64,000 nucleotides of DNA, from positions 1-64,000 of the forward strand of contig CACXES010000046.1 in the NCBI GenBank assembly GCA_902766745.1. The letters run 5' to 3'. The position numbers and the translations under genes are program-made. The DNA comes from an uncultured Ruminococcus sp. Lineage in GTDB: Bacteria; Bacillota; Clostridia; Monoglobales; Monoglobaceae. Positions 51,815 to 60,514 of this stretch are shown piece after piece (position 1 is the stretch's first letter; the number at the start of each line of letters is the position of its first letter). The notes beneath the pieces were generated by a model. That model searched no databases. It was not told the DNA's origin and saw nothing but the letters and a program-made list of their open reading frames with translations.

Positions 51815-51834
51815 TGTAATTCTCCTTTCAAGAG

Positions 51835-54012
51835 CTAAGATTTTGAATATTCACGAATTCTTTTTGCAAGGCGTGTGCCTCGTTTTTCAGTATCCGTGCG
51901 TTTGATAGCAGTACATAATGCCTTTCGGTCACCGACAAATATAACACGTTCTTTACCACGGGTTACTGCCGTATAAACAAGCGGTCTTGTAAGCATAACA
52001 TAGTGTGCCTTCTGCAGATTGATGATAACCGACTTATATTCCGCACCTTGAGCCTTATGTATGGTAGAAGCATAACCGAGGTCTATAAGGTCAAGCTCGG
52101 TGGAATCATATTCCTTAACTCTGCCATCACCAAAGTCAATATATGCGGTTTTATCACCGGCACAACTTTCAATACGGGTAATGTATCCAATATCTCCGTT
52201 GTTGACATCATCACGGTTTTTAATCTGCATTACCTTATCACCCTGACGGAATAGTCTTCTTCCGTGGGTAATCTCAGGTTTATCAGGTGAACATGGATTG
52301 ATAATATCACGGATTTTCTCATTAAGAGCATTGGCACCCGTTTCGGTTCGTTGCCTGAACGGAGTAAGCAGTGCGACATTATCTACACCATATTTCCCGA
52401 CTTCCTCAACATACATCTGAGCAATGAGGTCTGCCGAAACAGTAATATCGCTCGAATCAATGAATTGGAAGTCATCACCATACTCAAGCCCGACATTGTT
52501 CTGCTTGATAAGCTTTGCGTTAGTAGCAATGCGACTGCCTGCTGACTGTCTGAATACCTTTTCCAGTCTCACGGTAGGTATGCGTCCACAGCCTATCATT
52601 TCGTTCAGAACGGCTCCGGGACCCACAGAGGGTAACTGGTCTGCATCACCAACAAAAATCACTTGTGTGTCCGGTTTTAACGCTGAGAACAGGTTGCCGG
52701 ACAAATATATATCCAGCATAGAAGTCTCATCAATAAGAACAAGGTCTGCATCAATGTTTTCAGGACTGCCGTATTCACCATCTTCACCGGCCATTAAGCA
52801 AAGTGCCTTATGCACAGTGGATGAGTCATATCCGGTAGATTCCTCCATACGCCTTGCTGCACGACCTGTGGGAGCACAGCAACAAATGATGTTTTTGGGA
52901 TTGTTGTGGCTGTAAATATCAAGGATAGCACGCTGAATCGAAGTTTTTCCTGTACCGGGACCGCCTGTAATAATGGAGATGCCGTTGGTAAGAGCAGTTT
53001 TTACTGCCTCACGCTGTTCAGGAGCAAACCTGATTTTAAGTAACTTTTCCTCTTTGTCCAGTTCCGCATCCAGATTGTCATACCGGAACTTCTTTTGCAT
53101 GGCAAGCTGTCTTTCAAGGTAAATAGCAAGAACCTTTTCAGCAATATAAGTTCTGCCACTGTACAGACAATCATCATATACGCAGATTCTCTGATTGCTT
53201 ATAAGCTCATTTGCATATTTGCCGACAATTCCTGCCGTAAGCTCAGGTGTTTCAAGTGTCTTTAAGCATTCTTTGATAAAATCGTCTTTTTCAATACACA
53301 AATGACCTCTTGTTTCTGCATCGGTCAGTGTGTATAAAATCCCTTCAGATATTCTTTCGGGGCACATTGTATCAAAGCCCATACTCATTGCAATTTTGTC
53401 TGCTGTCTTAAATCCAATACCTGCAAGTTCACATAGACGGTACGGATGCTCCTGAACAATCTTGATAGCATCTTTACCGTATTCCTTATAAAGCTTCACA
53501 GCTCGGTTTGGTGTGATACCGTAAGGAGTCAGAAACGCAATTACATCTCTGGCACCTCGGTTTGCAAGGTAAGAATCGCAAATTTTTTGGAGTTTGGATT
53601 CGCTGATACCTGAAATCTTTATAAGTTTCTCCGGAGCCTGGTCCAGCACATCAAGGGTTTCCAGACCAAATGCTGCGAATATTCTTTCAGCAAGCTTAGG
53701 TCCTATACCTTTAATCTGACCTGACGAAAGATAAGCGATAATACCTTCCTTAGTTGGCTTAATCACTTCCTCGTAGGTTTCGACCTCAAACTGAAGTCCG
53801 TGCTTTGAATTTTTGCTCCATTGACCTTTCATATCGTACCGAATTTTATCCGAAACAGGAAGCGAGTAACCGACTGCTTTAACCTGTGTTACGGAATTTC
53901 CAGCACTGTCAAGAACCTTTTCGCAGGGCGTATAAACTGCCACCATATAACTGCCGGGAGTGATATTTCCGACATTGCTGGGGTAAACTAACCTGCTAAA
54001 CTGACATAACAT
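51835..54012 (-). CDS. RecD2-type DNA helicase
   Basis: 725 residues, 5'-3' superfamily 1B helicase. N-terminal helix-hairpin-helix region (SSGQIKGIGPKLAERIFAAF about 105-124; CELAGIGFKTADKIAMSMGF). Walker A GGPGTGKTS (about 352-360), Walker B LIDETSMLD, VGDADQLPSVGPG (motif III), and STIHKAQGAEYKSVI / LVYTAVTRGKERVIFVGD near the C-terminus. ATG 54012 after GAAAGGAG is right: the longer reading frame overlaps the upstream gene. 17 bases after that gene. Confidence 0.93.
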   Translation of the reverse strand: MLCQFSRLVYPSNVGNITPGSYMVAVYTPCEKVLDSAGNSVTQVKAVGYSLPVSDKIRYDMKGQWSKNSKHGLQFEVETYEEVIKPTKEGIIAYLSSGQIKGIGPKLAERIFAAFGLETLDVLDQAPEKLIKISGISESKLQKICDSYLANRGARDVIAFLTPYGITPNRAVKLYKEYGKDAIKIVQEHPYRLCELAGIGFKTADKIAMSMGFDTMCPERISEGILYTLTDAETRGHLCIEKDDFIKECLKTLETPELTAGIVGKYANELISNQRICVYDDCLYSGRTYIAEKVLAIYLERQLAMQKKFRYDNLDAELDKEEKLLKIRFAPEQREAVKTALTNGISIITGGPGTGKTSIQRAILDIYSHNNPKNIICCCAPTGRAARRMEESTGYDSSTVHKALCLMAGEDGEYGSPENIDADLVLIDETSMLDIYLSGNLFSALKPDTQVIFVGDADQLPSVGPGAVLNEMIGCGRIPTVRLEKVFRQSAGSRIATNAKLIKQNNVGLEYGDDFQFIDSSDITVSADLIAQMYVEEVGKYGVDNVALLTPFRQRTETGANALNEKIRDIINPCSPDKPEITHGRRLFRQGDKVMQIKNRDDVNNGDIGYITRIESCAGDKTAYIDFGDGRVKEYDSTELDLIDLGYASTIHKAQGAEYKSVIINLQKAHYVMLTRPLVYTAVTRGKERVIFVGDRKALCTAIKRTDTEKRGTRLAKRIREYSKS

Positions 54013-54028
54013 ATCATTTCTCCTTTCG

Positions 54029-54688
54029 TTAAGCGATAGGTACGAGTACCTTTTGAGTCTGGGGAATAAATATCTCCTCATCCTCAACGGTATAATTGTT
54101 AGCACAGTCAAGAGCATAATCAACGATGGAATCAGCAAGCTTGTCGAGTTCCTGAACCAGTCTGACACGTGCTCTTATATCATCAATGTTCCAGTCTTCA
54201 AAGTCTTCACCGTCATCGGTTCCGCGTCCGGGATACACAGAGATATTAAGAGAAGGTGTAGTAACATCAATTCTGCTCGGTGCTTTACATCTTCCACAAA
54301 TATTTCCGTTTTCTTTTACACTCTTGTAGTTCTTCTGGCCGCAAGCGGTGCAGAACGATTTATATTCGGATACGGTTGCCGTTCCTTGATAAAGGACCAG
54401 ATAACCGCCACTTCTGCCGTTCATGCCCGCCTGCCACAGATAATTGTGTTCGCTGTCAAACTCATTTATGAGGTCTTTTATCCCATAAAAAAACTCCTGA
54501 ACCTGAATCATATCGAAGAGCTTTTCAACTATCCCAGAGTCAAGACCGAGTCTTGTTATTTTGAGATTACAAGCATACGATTGTGATCCGTTCCAGGAGT
54601 TCGCAGTAAAATAGCGAAAGTGTTTGGTAAGGAAATCCGTCATTGCTTTTCTTGAGCGCATATCAATTGGATGATAGAACCTTTTCAA
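54029..54688 (-). CDS. Unknown protein with a zinc ribbon
   Basis: 219 residues. Zinc ribbon from CTAC (about 111-114) to CGRC (about 129-132). The N-terminus (HPIDMRSRKAMTDFLTKHFR) and acidic C-terminus (VEDEEIFIPQTQKVLVP) match nothing I know. Start is TTG 54688, overlapping the stop of the upstream gene (TTGA), with GGTGATG upstream. ATG 54661 is an alternative. Function unknown; its place suggests DNA metabolism. Confidence 0.75.
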   Translation of the reverse strand: MKRFYHPIDMRSRKAMTDFLTKHFRYFTANSWNGSQSYACNLKITRLGLDSGIVEKLFDMIQVQEFFYGIKDLINEFDSEHNYLWQAGMNGRSGGYLVLYQGTATVSEYKSFCTACGQKNYKSVKENGNICGRCKAPSRIDVTTPSLNISVYPGRGTDDGEDFEDWNIDDIRARVRLVQELDKLADSIVDYALDCANNYTVEDEEIFIPQTQKVLVPIA

Positions 54689-55206
54689 GTCACATCACCA
54701 CCTATCCCGTGCAAGCGTACATTACACGCCAGCATCGGATGGTTTCTGTCAAGAGAAACGATTGATTTATCGCCGCCGTTTGAAGTTACGATTTTCTTTG
54801 TCTGCGTGTATATATCGTCATCGAAGACAAGTATATTCATATTCAGCTTGGCTGCCTTGATAATTTTAGACAACATTCCATCGCTGATACGGTCTCCGCA
54901 AACAAGAAGCAGTTCGCAATGTTCAAGAAGCTTTAATCCGAACTCAAGAGCCAATGCACGTTCTGCAGGTACTTTGTCACAGAGAAGTGCAGGAAGATAT
55001 GCATGGGGTGCTCTTGCAATACATCCGAGAACTTCGGACGCATAATACATATACGCCTTTGCATCCTGCATATTCTGCAACACCTGCTCTTTGCTTGAAG
55101 CTCCAAGAGGAGAACAAATATAAGCTTTCTTTTTGCAACGGTTATAAGTCAGCATCTGCTCGTTAAGACGATTTTCCCATCCTTCAGTAAAGATACAATT
55201 ATTCAT
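54685..55206 (-). CDS. DUF4406/DUF7768-like nucleoside deoxyribosyltransferase-fold protein
   Basis: 173 residues. The Rossmann-like start KKAYICSPLGASSKEQVLQN (about 26-45), then YYASEVLGCIARAPHAYLP, and a late GDRISDGMLSKIIKAAKLNM (about 124-143) fit the nucleoside 2-deoxyribosyltransferase-like family common in phage genomes. It may modify or salvage nucleotides. GGAACATT precedes ATG 55206. Overlaps the next gene by four bases. Confidence 0.75.
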   Translation of the reverse strand: MNNCIFTEGWENRLNEQMLTYNRCKKKAYICSPLGASSKEQVLQNMQDAKAYMYYASEVLGCIARAPHAYLPALLCDKVPAERALALEFGLKLLEHCELLLVCGDRISDGMLSKIIKAAKLNMNILVFDDDIYTQTKKIVTSNGGDKSIVSLDRNHPMLACNVRLHGIGGDVT

Positions 55207-55221
55207 AATGTTCCTTTCTGC

Positions 55222-56259
55222 CTATAAAGGCTGGACAGACAACTTGAGTTTTCTGCTTTCAGAGGTTGTTACCAACTCACTGTGAATGGTTGGATACTTT
55301 TTCTTGAGCAGTGCCGTGTCTGTTCGTGTTGATGTCTTGGTTGCAAAATCAATGAGTATCTTATCGGTGGTAGTTTCCATAACACCATGTTCGTGATTTT
55401 TCATTAACTCTGCGATTCGCACTGAATGTGCCTCAATCTCCTTTTCGTATTTTTTGATGTCGTCCTTACACAATGAAATTTCATCCTGAAGAGTTAGGAT
55501 ACGACGTGCGTGGCTCTCAAGCTTTGGAGGCAAATAAATTGTCGGGAGAGTCGAATCGCTTGCTCCATAAATCCTTGCCAGAGATTCAAGTGCGAGCTTG
55601 GGTGCAATGCTATCCATTTTGGGTGGTTTGTCATGTTCGAGACTCCAAATCCATTCATCAAGCTTTTCAAAAATCATATCCTCTTTGGCTTTATCACGAG
55701 TAAGTCTCGGCATTGCCATATCATTATCGGGATTATTGCCCCATAATGCAGAAAAATCTCCGAAGCTTAAATCAAGAACTGCAAGATAATACCTAAGCTG
55801 AAATTCATAATACAGCGGGTATTTATCGTTTGCCCATTCGGAAGCATTGTGGTATGTACAGCTCTTGCATTCCAGAACACCCGGCTCACTGTCATCCGCA
55901 CGGATAATTCGGCGGTCAATGTCTGCCAGAGCATACTCATGGTCTGCGTGCTGATACATGTTGGTGTCTTGGATTACGGTATTTCCCGTTTTAACAGCAT
56001 AAAAGTGAGCACATATAGGTTCAAGGAAGTGTCCCATCTCCAACTGGTTCGCATTTGCTTTAATGGAAGGCTTGGCTCTGCCTTTTTTTATCATCCATAA
56101 TTCAAGAGGTGTTGTCCACGGTGATACACCAAAAATCGCTGCAACATCGCTGCCGCCGACAGTATAAGGTATATCGCCATTTGGACCGTGTATACGAGCA
56201 GCCAGCCAAGTCGGTCTGTCCATCCCGGCAGTGTCACACAGAATCTTCGGTGCTGCCAT
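55222..56259 (-). CDS. YqaJ-family viral recombinase (lambda exonuclease-like)
   Basis: 345 residues. PD-(D/E)XK nuclease fold: GGSDVAAIFGVSPWTTPLEL (about 36-55), GHFLEPICAHFY (Glu, about 76-87), the catalytic Asp in ALADIDRRII (about 110-119) and ExK in GVLECKSCTYHNASEW (about 128-143). Degrades one strand to expose ends for an annealase. A coiled coil follows (about 255-290). ATG 56259 overlaps the stop of the upstream gene (TGATG). Confidence 0.9.
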   Translation of the reverse strand: MAAPKILCDTAGMDRPTWLAARIHGPNGDIPYTVGGSDVAAIFGVSPWTTPLELWMIKKGRAKPSIKANANQLEMGHFLEPICAHFYAVKTGNTVIQDTNMYQHADHEYALADIDRRIIRADDSEPGVLECKSCTYHNASEWANDKYPLYYEFQLRYYLAVLDLSFGDFSALWGNNPDNDMAMPRLTRDKAKEDMIFEKLDEWIWSLEHDKPPKMDSIAPKLALESLARIYGASDSTLPTIYLPPKLESHARRILTLQDEISLCKDDIKKYEKEIEAHSVRIAELMKNHEHGVMETTTDKILIDFATKTSTRTDTALLKKKYPTIHSELVTTSESRKLKLSVQPL

Positions 56260-57398
56260 CAATAGCTCACCGCCTTTGCGAGGTCATACTGTTCCCAGTC
56301 AAATGAAAGGGTTCTGGCAAGGTTCTCTTCGATAAACAATAGCTTACTTTCAGGAGTATTCTCTGTTTTCAGAAGGAACATAATTTCCTGCATGGCCATA
56401 AACACATCATGTGCAGTTGCAGGACCGCCGCCGTATGACATTTCAAACATCCGGATAGCTCCGAGAGCTGCTTTCTTCGGCATACTGAGTTTTTTACAAA
56501 TCCTTGTCATTGCATTAACCGGATAAGTAAGCGTAATCTCAGTGAGCTTCTGAAGCTTTGCAATCGAATCACCAAACTGGGCAAAGAGCTGGTCGAGTGC
56601 TTTAGTAAAATCCTCAACCTTGGACTGATGTCTGTGGTCAACCGCAATACAGCTTCCAATATGAATCGGATACTGTCCACCCATAAGTAATGCTGATACC
56701 TTTGCTGAGGCAACACCTGTATCCGAGGTCATAAATCTGATGCCGGGAATGAGGTTTTTCGCAAGATATGCTTTACCGATGGAAGCAAGGTGTTTTGCAT
56801 AATCACCAACCAGGTCATCTTTCTGATTAGGAAGTGTCCACGAGGCACTTGTAAGTGAGTGGTCTGAGTATCCTTTTTCAAATTGATTTCCGGGGAAGCG
56901 TTCATCCAATTTGTCCTGAAGTGTTGCAAGCAGCTCATCAATCGGTAATACAGAATAATCCACCTCATCACCGGAGTGAACGGCAGATACCTTCTGGTCT
57001 CTTATAAGCACAAGAGCATCCGAGGGATAAAGCTTCAGGCATTCGTTCAGAACATCTGATAACACATTACGGCTGAGTTTCGGAAGAACGGTGCCTCCGA
57101 TTTTGGCTCTGTCAAGCAGGCTTTTGTATGCTGTTGTGCGTACAGGGTACGCATGACCGTCAATCGCCATTGCCAGACCGAGATTTTCCGCTGTATCCTG
57201 TACAGCATCGCTTGTGATTCCTGATGCAAACGGTGTAGGACGAGTGTACATGGTGGAAGGATCGTCAAGGGGTTCAATCTGCAGTTCATTAACCTTGCAG
57301 CGCACCCATCGGCTTTCCTTTGCCTGTTCCTCATGATAGTCCAGCATCGTTGGATAGGAACCGAATGTGGTGTAGAAACCATCTTTACATTGTAGCAT
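56259..57398 (-). CDS. Unknown element protein, possibly DUF932-like
   Basis: 379 residues from ATG 57398 (MLQCKDGFYTTFGSYPTMLD). The section DGHAYPVRTTAYKSLLDRAK (about 108-127) and the overall length are reminiscent of DUF932 phage/plasmid proteins, often found next to recombination genes, but I cannot confirm it. First gene of the exonuclease-helicase-primase operon, preceded by a long leader with two terminator-like hairpins. Confidence 0.7.
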   Translation of the reverse strand: MLQCKDGFYTTFGSYPTMLDYHEEQAKESRWVRCKVNELQIEPLDDPSTMYTRPTPFASGITSDAVQDTAENLGLAMAIDGHAYPVRTTAYKSLLDRAKIGGTVLPKLSRNVLSDVLNECLKLYPSDALVLIRDQKVSAVHSGDEVDYSVLPIDELLATLQDKLDERFPGNQFEKGYSDHSLTSASWTLPNQKDDLVGDYAKHLASIGKAYLAKNLIPGIRFMTSDTGVASAKVSALLMGGQYPIHIGSCIAVDHRHQSKVEDFTKALDQLFAQFGDSIAKLQKLTEITLTYPVNAMTRICKKLSMPKKAALGAIRMFEMSYGGGPATAHDVFMAMQEIMFLLKTENTPESKLLFIEENLARTLSFDWEQYDLAKAVSY

Positions 57399-57542
57399 AA
57401 AAATGCTCCTTTCTTTGTAGGCTTTCGCCTGAGATTGATATATAACAAAAGCCAACAAAACCCGAAGGTGATGTTGGCTTATGTCCAAAATAAATTGGCA
57501 AGAAAACAAAAAGGTGCCATCCACGCAAAGCGTAAATGACAC
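57399..57542 (-). promoter_or_regulatory. Leader with tandem terminator-like hairpins
   Basis: On the minus strand the first hairpin pairs GTGTCAT (57542-57536) with ATGGCAC (57520-57514) around ACGC/GCGT and is followed by TTTTTGTTTT. The second pairs AAGCCAACA (57480-57472) with TGTTGGCTT (57457-57449) and is followed by TTGTTATA. Both precede the first codon at 57398. Expression of the replication operon would need read-through of both. Confidence 0.75.
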
Positions 57543-57598
57543 TGTGTAAACTCTGATAACTGTGATTTCTCTATGGAAACCTTGAAACTTATATAAGT

Positions 57599-57627
57599 AT
57601 TATATCAGAAATTCTCGCAATAGTCAA
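57599..57627 (-). promoter_or_regulatory. Promoter of the element's replication/recombination operon
   Basis: Minus strand: TTGACT (57627-57622), 17-bp spacer, TATAAT (57604-57599). It gives a leader of about 194 nt. Confidence 0.88.
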
Positions 57628-57662
57628 TCCATTTCAAAAAGAAAGGGCATTTTTGCATAAAC

Positions 57663-58946
57663 TTAATTTTTTAGAGCAGTAATCGGCACAACGAAAACAC
57701 CGTCCTCTCTTTTATATGCAGCATTGGACATACCGCATATTACACATAACACATCCGGCGGATTTCCGTCTTTCTCTTCAGCAATTGCATTTTTAAGCAC
57801 CACGAGATCTTCTGCTGCTTTATCTATTTGATTTGCACCCAATTTTATCTCAAAAGCAGCCCAGCGACCGTCACTAAGTTCAATAACGGCATCAATTTCC
57901 TTCCCGGAATAATCTTGATAATGATATAGCTCTGCGCCAAATGACTCTGCATATATTTTCAAATCTCGCTCAACCATAGCCTCGAATAAGAAGCCGAAGG
58001 TATTAAGATCATTTATAAGATGTGTGGGCGTTAATTTAAGCAATGCACAAGCAAGTGAAGGATCGCAAAAATGCCTTTTTTCTGCTTGCTTCACCCGAAC
58101 GGATGAACGAACATGAGAAGAAAAAGGCTTTTGATTATCCAACAAAAACAATCTGCCGAATAATTCAAGATATGATGCAACCGTGTCAACATTAATATTG
58201 TTATCATCTATATCCTTAATATCATTTTTCAGGGTTTTGTTAGTAACGGTTGTGCTTTCATTTCTGGCAAGAGAACGAAGGAGCAACATCATTTTGTCTT
58301 TATCTCTCTTGATTTCATCAACACGAAAAGCATCGTCCTCTATAACAGCATTCAAGTACTGAATAGGTAATAACATGGCATCCTCAATCGGAACAGAAAT
58401 ATTGCCCGGCCAACCACCTCTGACAATATGTTCAGCGAGCTTTTTAAGATCAACCTCACCGGTCATTGCCGGTTTTAATTCGTTATTACATAAACCTTCA
58501 AGAGAAATAACGCCGCTTGAATTACCCGATTCAAACAAAGACATCGGTCTCATTCTGAGTCGTGCAATTCTACCTGCGCCACTATGCATAATTCCTTTTC
58601 GTTTCGGTGTAGATGAACCAGTTAATATAAACTGTCCTTTTTTTCCTCTTTTGTCAATATGACTGCGAGTAGCATCCCAAAGAGCCGGACACTCCTGCCA
58701 TTCATCAATCATTCTCGGTGTTTCGCCTTCCAAAACTAAGTCCGGCGACATTTCTGCAAGTCGTCTGTTCTGAAAGTTGCCTGCCGAATCGCCTATATCA
58801 ATCTTACTGTTACAATGGTATTCTGAAGTCCAAGTCTTACCACACCATTTGGGACCTTCAACACAAACTCCACCAAATGCAGATAAGTATTTTTCTATTT
58901 GCTTATCTATAATTCGGGGTATATATAAATCATTTTTCATATACAT
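57663..58946 (-). CDS. DUF4143-type AAA ATPase
   Basis: 427 residues. N-terminal AAA core with P-loop EGPKWCGKTWTSE (about 24-36) and Walker B RMIDEWQECPALWD (about 71-84), then TGSSTPK sensor; C-terminal DUF4143/PD-(D/E)XK-like domain with GKEIDAVIELSDGRWAAFEI (about 357-376). The A-loop has WC where G/R are common. Cellular function of these ATPases is unclear. Start ATG 58946 or 58940 (MKNDLYIPRI) after AGGAGG. It has its own promoter and looks like separate cargo. Confidence 0.9.
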   Translation of the reverse strand: MYMKNDLYIPRIIDKQIEKYLSAFGGVCVEGPKWCGKTWTSEYHCNSKIDIGDSAGNFQNRRLAEMSPDLVLEGETPRMIDEWQECPALWDATRSHIDKRGKKGQFILTGSSTPKRKGIMHSGAGRIARLRMRPMSLFESGNSSGVISLEGLCNNELKPAMTGEVDLKKLAEHIVRGGWPGNISVPIEDAMLLPIQYLNAVIEDDAFRVDEIKRDKDKMMLLLRSLARNESTTVTNKTLKNDIKDIDDNNINVDTVASYLELFGRLFLLDNQKPFSSHVRSSVRVKQAEKRHFCDPSLACALLKLTPTHLINDLNTFGFLFEAMVERDLKIYAESFGAELYHYQDYSGKEIDAVIELSDGRWAAFEIKLGANQIDKAAEDLVVLKNAIAEEKDGNPPDVLCVICGMSNAAYKREDGVFVVPITALKN

Positions 58947-58965
58947 CTGCCTCCTTTTCAAATAC

Positions 58966-58994
58966 ATTATAACACATTCGGTGAAATTTTGCAA
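58966..58994 (-). promoter_or_regulatory. Promoter of the DUF4143 ATPase gene
   Basis: Minus strand: TTGCAA (58994-58989), 17-bp spacer, TATAAT (58971-58966). Confidence 0.85.
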
Positions 58995-58998
58995 TGCC

Positions 58999-59089
58999 AT
59001 TCCGCGTGATTTCAAATTTTATTCCGTACGATTTTGAAATTTCATTCCGTATAATTCATAAAGTTGATTCCCCCTGATTTTATTGTATT
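58999..59089 (-). repeat. Four degenerate 22-23-bp direct repeats upstream of the DUF4143 promoter
   Basis: ATTCCG-type copies begin at 58999, 59021, 59044 and 59067 on the plus strand (periods 22, 23, 23), with consensus ATTCCGYRYRATTTYAAATT; the fourth reads ATTCCCCCTGATTTT. They start five bases from the -35 box. A perfect 10-bp hairpin, CCCTGATTTT/AAAATCAGGG (59072-59100), overlaps the last copy. Confidence 0.75.
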
Positions 59090-59155
59090 CAAAATCAGGG
59101 TATTTATGCGGCACAAGCTTTAATAGTGTCATATTACCTCTGTGCGGAGGATATA

Positions 59156-59547
59156 TCAAGATGTATAGTACACGATTATCAATTGAGATTGACAGGCCAC
59201 ACATATTTCCTTTATTGAATCCTTTACAGTGAAGTCATTGAATTGATACGTCTGGCTTGTTTTGTTCAAATACCAACGCTTTTGTGCTATCCAAGTATCA
59301 ATCTTGTACACATATTCCCAGCCTTTCATAGAAGTATCACGAAGATAGGGATAATCACGTACCGGAAAAAACTCGAAATCGTGATACCTTTGAGCTTTGG
59401 CACACCTATAAGCTGAAGCTCGCCCTGTGATACTGTTTCAAACACCTCTGTATTCTGCGGTTTTGATATGGTGAACTCAGGAGGAATGACAGGCAGACGC
59501 ATAACCTCGGCACGGTTATTTACGCCTAAATATATATCCGCATCAAT
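59156..59547 (-). pseudogene. Decayed XkdP-like phage tail protein gene
   Basis: Minus-strand translation from 59547 reads DADIYLGVNNRAEVMRLPVI, then PPEFTISK...GELQLIGVPKLKGITISSFF, then shifts frame at an A6/T6 run (59366-59371) and continues PVRDYPYLRDTSMKGWEYVY and KIDTWIAQKR. This matches the N-terminal domain of XkdP-type tail proteins, which follow the tape measure gene in PBSX-like phages. There is no standard start (ATT in place of ATG after AAGGGGG), the frame is broken, and the LysM-containing C-terminus is missing. The remaining 59019-59155 codes for nothing I recognise. Confidence 0.78.
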
Positions 59548-59580
59548 TCCCCCTTACATATTCTCAATACTCTTCACAAT

Positions 59581-59930
59581 CTACTTTGCTACTGTTTCAG
59601 CAATCACATCTGCATCCGAATTATTTGCATTCACTGTTACAGACACATAGTTATTTACTATCTGCTTTGAGTTTGAGTTTTGGCTGCTCATAATCTGTGC
59701 AAGCTTGCTCCACAGCATATTAAGCGGAAGTATCGTCTCTGCACCTGCTTCACCGCCGTCCATTGCGTTTATGCCGTTCATACCTAACAGTGTCGGTCGT
59801 GTCATTTTATACCACTCAACACCGAACCTCGGCATAGACGGCGGATTAAGGCTGAACGAGCAGGTTATTTTGAAATGCGGCAGTTTTATCTTCGGCAATG
59901 ACCAATTGAAATTGAAGTAACCCTTTAATG
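59581..59930 (-). pseudogene. 3' fragment of a phage tail tape measure gene
   Basis: The readable part, FNFNWSLPKIKLPHFKI then SLNPPSMPRFGVEWYKM, GEAGAETILPLNMLW and a short tail, is the conserved C-terminus of tape measure proteins of Firmicutes siphophages. It is fused in frame to the portal N-terminus at about 59930, so everything between (rest of portal, capsid, head-tail and most of the tail genes) has been deleted. Confidence 0.82.
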
Positions 59931-60123
59931 GCAAACTTGCAACCGTTTCTGCAATGATACGCACACAGGCATACACTGCAGTGGTCTGCATAGCCGATCG
60001 TTACGTTATAGATTTACCTGACCACGTTCTGCCGAACGGAAAATATCGTCCGCCGCCGACATTGTAACCCATATGGTTCTTCGGCTTATCCCTTGACTTA
60101 ATTATTGATTTTATAGGTTTCAT
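59931..60123 (-). pseudogene. 5' fragment of a phage portal gene
   Basis: From ATG 60123 the frame reads MKPIKSIIKSRDKPKNHMGY and on to WSGKSIT, then TAA at 60003-60001, then RSAMQTTAVYACVRIIAETV and ASLPL. HK97-type portal proteins have ERSAMQTTAVYACVR here, so GAA has become TAA. Portal sequence ends near 59931, where tape-measure sequence begins. Confidence 0.85.
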
Positions 60124-60148
60124 ATGTTTTCTCCTTAAAAATGGGTAC

Positions 60149-60177
60149 AAAAAAAGCACATCAAACTGAGATGCTTT
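60149..60177 (-). terminator. Terminator of the toxin-antitoxin operon
   Basis: Minus strand: AAAGCATC pairs with GATGTGCTTT (bulged), followed by TTTTTTG. Confidence 0.7.
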
Positions 60178-60196
60178 CAAAAAATTTATTACAGTT

Positions 60197-60514
60197 TTAA
60201 TTATTAAGTTGTTTCTCTACATTTCGACCGCCGTACATTATACGAATAATCGTTACAGTTTTCTCATCCTCATATGGCAGATAAAATATCATATAGTTGT
60301 TTACAGGAAAAAATCTCAATCCTCTGCTTTTCCACGGCTCTTTTTTATACACCGGAAATCTGAGCGGATTCTCGTCCAGTTTTGATATTTCTTCCATTAT
60401 TGCTGTCACTTGTTTCTTTGCAGTTAATGGCACAAATAAGCTATATGCGATATACTCATATATGCCTCGCAAATCATTTTCTGCTTTTTCTGTATAGTAC
60501 ACATTCCAACTCAT
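60197..60514 (-). CDS. RelE/ParE family toxin
   Basis: 105 residues. Start SWNVYYTEKAENDLRGIYEY and the C-terminal strands RFFPVNNYMIFYLPYEDEKT and IIRIMYGGRNVEKQL are typical of RelE/ParE toxins, which cut mRNA on the ribosome or poison gyrase. Four-base overlap with the antitoxin gene (ATGA). Intact although it lies inside decayed phage genes. Confidence 0.92.
   Translation of the reverse strand: MSWNVYYTEKAENDLRGIYEYIAYSLFVPLTAKKQVTAIMEEISKLDENPLRFPVYKKEPWKSRGLRFFPVNNYMIFYLPYEDEKTVTIIRIMYGGRNVEKQLNN

Noticed and set aside
59019-59204. 61-codon minus-strand frame next to the XkdP remnant
   Set aside because: No recognisable family or ribosome binding site, and it covers the direct-repeat array; treated as non-coding debris.
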